From: Oxytricha trifallax
Taxonomy: Eukaryota > Ciliophora > Spirotrichea > Sporadotrichida > Oxytrichidae
Direction of reading: 5' to 3'
Length of the DNA stretch: 64,000 bases
Assembly (NCBI GenBank): GCA_000711775.1
Contig: ARYC01001917.1
Span: 1-64,000, forward strand
Positions 58,004 through 64,000 of the stretch are shown in pieces. The translations under genes and the position numbers were made by a program. The notes below the pieces were generated by a model that worked only from the letters and a program-made list of their open reading frames with translations, made no database searches and was not told the DNA's origin. Position 1 is the first letter of the stretch. Every line of letters begins with the position of its first letter.

Positions 58004-59444
58004 TCAAAAAATTATCTATTTATCTTATGTTATATCTTAAACTTAACTCTTTTTAGTGTTTTAAGTATATCTTCTAATAATGATCTTGGATTTGAGGGAG
58101 CCCTTACTAAGATCATCTCTACAATTATCTTAATTTCAGTGCATTCATCTTCTTGTTTGATATAATTAACAGCCAACTTAATGATTGCTTTTCTTGTTTT
58201 GTTCCAAAGAAAGGAATGCATTTAATATCGCACTCTAAAATAAATGCTGCTACAGCTCAGACATCCCACTAAACATAGCCATTATTAAACTTCTCTTATA
58301 TTGGAAAGTACTTAGGTGTGCCTAGTACTTTGGCTAATTTCACTATTTCTTACCTTATTGCTCTATAGAAATCAATTACTACTATTTCTTAAGAACAGAG
58401 TTTTAGCATTACAATTCTGGCTTCAAATTTTTATGAACAAACCCCATATCATGGAGCTCTTTTACACCTTTGATTATTTCCGTTAGTATCTCATTCAAGT
58501 CATCTGGGTATTTATTATAGTAGAGATAATCTCTTAAAGTCATACCAAACTTCATTTGTCTTAGTGCATTAAAACCACGTCCAAGAATAACTTCATCGAG
58601 TTTTTTTTGCAAGTTTTTGCATTATCTTTTCTGAACCTCTCTTAAAATTTTGTATTTATTGGCAAACTCATTTTGGTACTGCTCGTTCCTAAAATGATAT
58701 TTGAAAGGATATACCTTATAAGCATATTCATCAACCACTATGAGTTTTGCCTTATTAGGCACATCAATATGCAAATAGTTGTCAATAAAAAAACTGATAT
58801 CTTTTACATTTAATACAGATATTTACAGAGCTCTACTTTACAATAATGCTATATAAACTTAATTAACTCGTTGGTTGATTATCTCTAATCGTCTGCTTCT
58901 TAAGTGTCTCTTGCTGCTCACTTTGAGACACTAGAGTATTGGACTTCCTTTTGGTTGGTATAATTTTTTATGTTTCTTTATCTTACATTAAAAACTCGCT
59001 TAAATGATGTTTTTGCATATATGCTATAACTTTAGCTGAGAGAGTGCAGACTTAATACGAGTCGTGCACTAATACCTGCCATCGACTTTTTCATGCTTAA
59101 AATAAACCTTGGATTTGCCAGAGTGTACTCTTTGGCTTACTTCTTTAAACTAATTCGGTAGAGAAGAAACTCAAACACTCCATGCATTCGAAAGATTTTA
59201 TTATTTTCTCTTTGGTTGCTGTTACTTTACTTCTTCAACCAATTGGTTTTGTGTTTAAACTCTTATCTCTGCTCTTTGTTTCTTATTATTTACTTCAATT
59301 ATTAAGATTACTACTTAAAAATAAGAGTTCTTAGCTCTATCTTCCTCTTAAGATAAATAACTTTTCGCTTTTTAGTGGTGCGAAAGTTCATTTATGTTAT
59401 CCATTACAAAGACATGCAACTTTTCGATTTAAGTTAGCCGCCAT
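58004..59444 (-). pseudogene. 57-kDa protein gene relic of the second TBE
   Basis: Collinear with the gene at 19236-20673 and of almost equal length (1441 nt, ATG 59444 to TGA 58004). The kinase part is well kept: KFGMTLRDYLYYNKYPDDLN, then GVKELHDMGFVHKNLKPEL (HRD has become HKN). The C-terminal part reads SNPRSLLEDILKTLKRVKFK. The zinc-finger part is eroded; only one finger's YQCTT remains recognisable around 59070. Several frame changes. Confidence 0.8.
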
Positions 59445-60233
59445 GTTTAAATTCAAATTTAAATTTCTATTATAAATCTCTTATAAAGTCTCAAGTTATA
59501 GTTGCTCAATACAGGAGTTGGTGGCAGCAGCAATAATGGTTAATTTTGAAGTGTTAAAAACCATATTTATAAGGGCTTTTAATCAGAAAGCCGTTGAGAA
59601 TAGTTCAGTACTAAGTTAATAGCTATAAATTTTCTAATTCCATGCTTAATATTTTTATTTTGGTACCAACTTAGAAAAAATTCAGGTTAATACTGGTACC
59701 AATTAGGTTTTGAGCCATTTTGAATTTTTTTCATTAAAACCTCATTAGATTAAAGCTAAGTACTGAAGTTATGGATGGTAGTATTAAATTGTTATTAATT
59801 AAATACAAAAGGATTTATTACCAATACTAATTGATTTAAGCGAATTTAATATTGATAATATTGATCATTTAATTTTCAAAATAAAAAATTGCTTAAATTA
59901 ATCTAAAATATCGTAATATATTTAGAAATTAATAGAAAAATTTAAAAATGGTTTTGTGTTTTACAGTTTCTAGGCGATAGTTAATGAAGGCAAAAGTTGA
60001 ATACTCCAACATGACAAAACATGAGTAATTATAACTTATTTTATTATTTAATGACAAGACTTATTATTGGAAAGATTGTAAATTTTCTTGTTTATAAAAT
60101 CACTTTTACTAACTTTTTATGATAGATAATAAAACTGCGATAGAGTTTAAATATTTTCCTTCAGTATAAGTCAACAATTAAGGATATAAATAAATTAAGA
60201 ATAAATTCAAGCATTTTATACTATTAAGCGAGT

Positions 60234-61207
60234 ATAATTAAAATGGGGAGACAGTTAAAATTAAATCAAAAAAGAGATCAAATAAAATTATGTTCATATC
60301 AATATACATGTGTTAAGATAAAACAGTCACTAATTTGAAATATGTTTGAGTAGATCCTTATTTAACTTTAATTAATTAATCAACTATCTAAAAATGGAAT
60401 TTTTGTTTTTTTTCAACTTTTCTGATTTATTTCTATTTTAGCGCAGTGATCAAGTTGATGCTGTAGCTGATCTCTAAGTTTTTCATAAATTTTTCATAGA
60501 TATCTTCAGGGTATCTTCAGGATATCTTCCTTGAAAAATAAAAAGTGTGGAGACTGTGGAGAGTGTGGAGTTTAGCATCTCTAATAACAGTGGAAATAGC
60601 ATCAATATCATCAATATTCTCAAAATCAAGCATTATTAGGAGTCTGAGATTTTTTCTAAAACATCTTGTTTTTCTTAAATTCATAGATGTGAGACCTAAT
60701 ATTGAAGATGATGATGAAGATAATGTTGTTGAAAACGATGAAAAAATCAGTGATGTAAAATTTTGAAATTCTCTAGAATTTCAATCAGACTCCTAATAAT
60801 GCTTGATTTTGAGAATATTGGTGATATTGATGCTATTTCCACTGTTATTAGAGATGCTAAACTCCACACTCTCCACAGTCTCTACACTTTTTATTTTTCA
60901 AGGAAGATATCCTGAAGATACCCTGAAGATATCTATGAAAAATTTATGAAAAACTTAGAGATCAGCTACAGCATCAACTTGATCACTGCGCTAAAATAGA
61001 AATAAATCAGAAAAGTTGAAAAAAACAAAAATTCCATTTTTAGATAGTTGATTAATTAATTAAAGTTAAATAAGGATCTACTCAAACATATTTCAAATTA
61101 GTGACTGTTTTATCTTAACACATGTATATTGGTATGAACATAATTTTATTTGATCTCTTTTTTGATTTAATTTTAACTGTCTCCCCATTTTAATTATACT
61201 CGCTTAA
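60234..61207. mobile_element. 974-bp foldback element, near-identical arms of about 415 bp
   Basis: Arms 60234-60647 and 60786-61207 are inverted copies starting TTAAGCGAGTATAATT. Over long stretches I find almost no mismatch (examples: one extra base in a T/A run, GACTGTGG/GACTGTGG, TCATCAATATT against AATATTGGTGATATT with a single change). The 138-bp centre includes an acidic frame (NIEDDDEDNVVENDEK at 60690-60740). It sits inside the older TBE copy, so it is younger. No clear target duplication. Confidence 0.88.
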
Positions 61208-61291
61208 TACACCAGTCCAATAACAATTGATTTTATCTTTGAGTAAATAATTAAGATATAAAAATTATAAGTCATTACCAGTGCATTATTA

Positions 61292-61703
61292 TTGTAGGAA
61301 TACATTTGATTTGGGAAATTAAATTAAAAATAAATAAATATTAATCTAAATTATTTGTAGTTAACTTTCTGGAATCCTACACAATATGGTACTTGTTTGA
61401 AAGAGAAATCAAAATCAGCTGGACTTTTCTACTGGCGGTAACCCTCTATCGCATCCATGAAACGAGTTAACTCGACTATAATTTGAGCATTAAAATCGAC
61501 TAAACAAATCACCAAAAATTAAAATCAAGTTATCTACAAGGATGCGATAGAGGGTTACCGCCAATAGTAAAGTCCAGCTGATTTTGATTTCTCTTTCAAA
61601 TAAGTAACATATTGTATAGGATTCCAGAAAGTTAACTGCCAATAATTTAGATTAATATTTATTTATTTTAATTTATTTTCCCAAATCAAATGTATTCCTA
61701 CAA
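61292..61703. mobile_element. 412-bp palindromic MITE, TA target, copy 2
   Basis: Same family as 40225-40641: ends TTGTAGGAATACATTTGATT, TA on both sides (61290-61291, 61704-61705), and interior CAGCTGGACTTTTCTACTGG with GGTAACCCTCTATCGCATCC and its mirror. The two copies differ moderately and most in the loop. It is inserted in the second TBE region. Confidence 0.88.
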
Positions 61704-62039
61704 TATTCGTTTTGTACATAATGCAATTTCACTTTGAGGCATGTTTTTACATTTTATAGATAAAATATAATTCATAAATATAAAATTCAATACAGTTTTT
61801 GAATTTTACAAGAAAATAATTTCCCGATCTTTTGAATTTTATTAATATTAATTCAAATGAACTTAAATTATAAAAATGGAGATCCGCCTCAGAAATTTGT
61901 TACAGCTTTTGCCAACTTTCTCCTCGTATCTTTGCTAGGTTGACGTCATATAAGATGACTATATTTACTAGCAATTTTTAATTAGTAGAATTAAGAAGTC
62001 TATAAATAAAAATTAAAATTTTTTAATAGAAGAAGGAAT

Positions 62040-62135
62040 AAGATTGAATCTATTAGTACAGTAATGAAGAGGGTTGAGGCTTAAGAAATGATCTCAAGAT
62101 TTAAAATTAAACAGAATTTTTATCGAAACCTCTGT
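62040..62135 (+). pseudogene. Truncated start of the TBE 22-kDa gene
   Basis: AGAGGGTTGAGGCTTAAGAA at 62069 and the following bases match the beginning of the gene at 21238 (EEAQEMISRF region). Similarity stops about 62140 at AACCTCTGTAATTAACCC. Confidence 0.7.
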
Positions 62136-62289
62136 AATTAACCCAAAAATCTCATGAAACAATTATTCAATATCATTTTAAGATTAATAAAGTAAGTCAA
62201 TTAAAGTAAGTTAACAAGTAAAATAATTTATGAATAAATCAGAAGTATTTTAAGACCTAAATTTCGAATATTTTTTAGGGATTTTTATC

Positions 62290-63690
62290 AAAATAATGAG
62301 GTTTGTTCTCTAATAAGATGAATCTCACCGATTCGTCGCCTTTGTTTGGTCTTACTATACTTTATGCAATTTATTGTTGTGAGCTTAGGCAGTGTTTTGC
62401 TTTTGATATCTTGAAATCTTTTCAATAATTTAATTTTATTCAAATTATTTTTGCTAATTTTAAAAGTTTTATGCTGTTTTATTTTCTATTCATCTTTTTT
62501 AATTCCTTAAATTTTTTGATCTAGTTGTTTATATTCATGCTTAATCCTTATAAATTTTCATTTGTTAACTTTTTCGATTCTATAATAGTTTTGTAGACTA
62601 AATCAATTAAAATTTGTTGATTTTTTTATTTCCATTAAACTGTTTATCCTTAGATTAAAGTTGTTACTTTATCACAGGAACAAATTCTTAATATCTTTCT
62701 TTCAATAAAGGAAAGTTATTTGGAACCATTTCGATTGATTCTTTTAATTTTTGATTTTATTCTTACAAAATTCTTGCATGATTAGATAGAGTTTATTGCG
62801 ATGCGAGGGCCTAATGTCGGAAACTGCATTTTTATATCAGCAACAAAGCTTTTAAATTTTATTTAGATTTCCTTTATACCCTCTTCTGTAATTTTTTAAA
62901 TCTCAGAAAGGTTTAAGTTTTTGTACTCTATTACTATAAGGAATCTAAATTATCAATAACCTAATTAATTTGAGTGTTCAGATTTTAGAATATTTTGCTG
63001 TCAAGTAATTCTGGAACTTTTCTCAAAAGCTCATCATACATATTCTTCATTTAATTATTTGCAAATTATTTCAAGTCGTCAGAAATAATTTATTTAACTT
63101 TATCTTCATTTAGATATGAAGCGTCTGAGTATTTCTCGCTATCTTCAGTTTCTGTCATATTAAGCGATTGAATTTAATGACTCAAGCTTAAAATAGAATA
63201 TATTTAAGCTTTTAATTTTTGCTGATTAGAGATTACTCATTGCAATTTTCCAGACTCTATTCAGAATTTTAATCTTCACTCATTTTTACTTCCTTTATTT
63301 AATTAGAATTTTGCTTGATTTAAGTACTTAATTTGTCTAGGGAACTAGATTTAGCCTTCTCTTTCTATCATTTAAAGTCTAGACAAGCCAGACCTTGTGC
63401 TGCTCTGCCATTTCATTTCCAAACTTTTCAACTATTTAATTCTCACATCTTTGTAAGACTTGTTCCCCAAAATGCCTTGTTTCTTAATATACTCAAATAT
63501 TTTAGCTTTGTTTTCTTCTTGGTCAATATCTCAATTTTACCGAGCTCTTTGGGACTCTTTGATTTACTTAGGAGATTATTAAGTCATATCAAAAGATTTA
63601 CTGTCTTAATTATACTTCAACTTTTTTGAACTTAATTATTTGCTCATTTTAGTTCTTAATTTAGCCTATTAACAACAAGCTTTTTTAATC
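62290..63690 (-). pseudogene. Coiled-coil protein, QGILG..YKDV family, copy 2
   Basis: The minus strand begins with NNLLSKSKSPKELGKIEI and, one frame over, KAKIFEYIKKQGILGNKSYK followed by DVRIKQLK, aligning with copy 1 at 43150 (KIMNYLKQQGILGKKTYKDV). Downstream is a long helical region: DKVKQIISDDLKQFANNQMK, YDELLRKVPELLDSKIFQNL, NTQINQVIDNLDSLQQQ, EIQKITEEGIKEIQIKFKSF, VADIKMQFPTLGPRIAINS. The pieces align in order with LINEIPQILQQQLNEKLFQK and VNDIKNLSPTIAIA of copy 1. Frame changes are present (near 63545, 62890 and 62790). Function unknown; the C-terminal end towards 62290 is ill-defined. Confidence 0.6.
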
Positions 63691-64000
63691 AATTATTATA
63701 CTAAGATAGGAAATTTTATAAATAGTCGCAGTTTATATTAATGAGAATAGAGGAGCTGTTGATTAAAAATCTATATTTATAAATAGTATCAATTTTATCA
63801 ATTATTTTTTTATCAAAATTATTTCAAATTTACACTTAAATTATTAAATTTGTATAAATTGTTTAATAACTTACTAAGTATAATTAAGTATTATATAACA
63901 TAAAAAAAAAACTTACAAATTCATACATAAAATCAAAATTACTTTATATAATAATTTAATCTCATTTTGTCATATATATTTATAAACTCTACACAAACTT
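63691..64000. other. AT-rich stretch to window end
   Basis: No supported feature. Confidence 0.4.

Larger units (their letters stand above)
57852..62140. mobile_element. Second TBE copy, older, right end missing, invaded by other elements
   Basis: The left end CAAAACCCCAAAACTC at 57852 and the next 100 bp match the TBE end at 19097. A 57-kDa gene relic follows, then the GGTAC-repeat zone (59650-59850). TBE similarity resumes at 61865 (ATAAAAATGGAGATCCG, cf. 21067) and ends about 62140, inside the start of the 22-kDa gene. The transposase and right TIR are absent. Roughly 2 kb of foreign DNA lies between 59870 and 61850. Confidence 0.85.

Noticed and set aside
60545-60766. Plus-strand ORF of 73 codons in the foldback
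   Set aside because: It spans arm and loop of a palindrome, has no homologue signal and would be duplicated antisense by the other arm; noted only as an acidic stretch.
1-64000. CRISPR arrays, bacterial operons or ribosome binding sites
   Set aside because: Code usage, introns, TBE elements and MDS/IES structure show a ciliate nuclear genome; no spacer-repeat array with CRISPR spacing is present.

Overview
The window reads as germline (micronuclear) DNA of a hypotrich/spirotrich ciliate, most likely Oxytricha (Sterkiella) or a close relative. Three independent signs support this. (1) Long protein-like frames stay open only if TAA and TAG are read as glutamine and TGA is the sole stop; examples are 5439-6914 and 54984-56459. 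(2) A 4.1-kb element at 19097-23198 has C4A4/C4A4-type inverted termini, an ATT target duplication, and 57-kDa, 22-kDa and 42-kDa-transposase genes, which matches the TBE transposons of Oxytricha. (3) At 35440-36095 short coding blocks are separated by AT-rich inserts flanked by 5-7 bp direct repeats, the signature of MDS/IES organisation with pointers. The usual standard-code ORFs are therefore almost all meaningless here.

Layout. 1-2912 is a tandem satellite of about 380 bp per unit. 2913-11968 is AT-rich DNA with a small C4A4-ended MITE, an internally deleted LINE (5439-6990) and weak coding remnants. 11969-14304 is a 2.3-kb element with 446-bp inverted repeats carrying 9-bp iterons and a broken SF3-helicase (Rep-like) gene. 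16.1-17.7 kb holds units of a degenerate dispersed repeat. 19097-23198 is a full-length TBE, followed by an 854-bp foldback. 26.4-29.8 kb is a second LINE split by a 538-bp foldback. 29.8-32.5 kb contains two old inverted relatives of the 380-bp satellite, one split by an 888-bp TIR element. 32.5-34.7 kb is a decayed transposon-like coding region.

The middle of the window holds gene-like material: a three-segment MDS gene (35.4-36.1 kb, minus), a decayed MT-A70 adenine methyltransferase homologue (37.4-38.4 kb, minus), an IS630/Tc1-type transposase remnant (39.0-39.9 kb, minus), a decayed intron-containing gene (41.8-42.6 kb, plus), and a large coiled-coil coding region (43.15-46.5 kb, plus) whose relative lies at 62.3-63.7 kb on the other strand. 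49.9-50.1 kb is a MORN-motif fragment. 52.0-53.6 kb (minus) and 55.0-56.5 kb (plus) are two ORFs directly followed by LINE-like (ATT)n tails. 57.85-62.1 kb is a second, older, truncated TBE that has itself been invaded by a 974-bp foldback and a TA-flanked MITE.

Apart from the MDS gene, most coding material carries frameshifts or in-frame TGA codons, as expected of germline-limited DNA that is eliminated from the expressed macronucleus. Boundaries of MDSs without a paired neighbour, and the functions of several coding regions, cannot be settled from this window alone.
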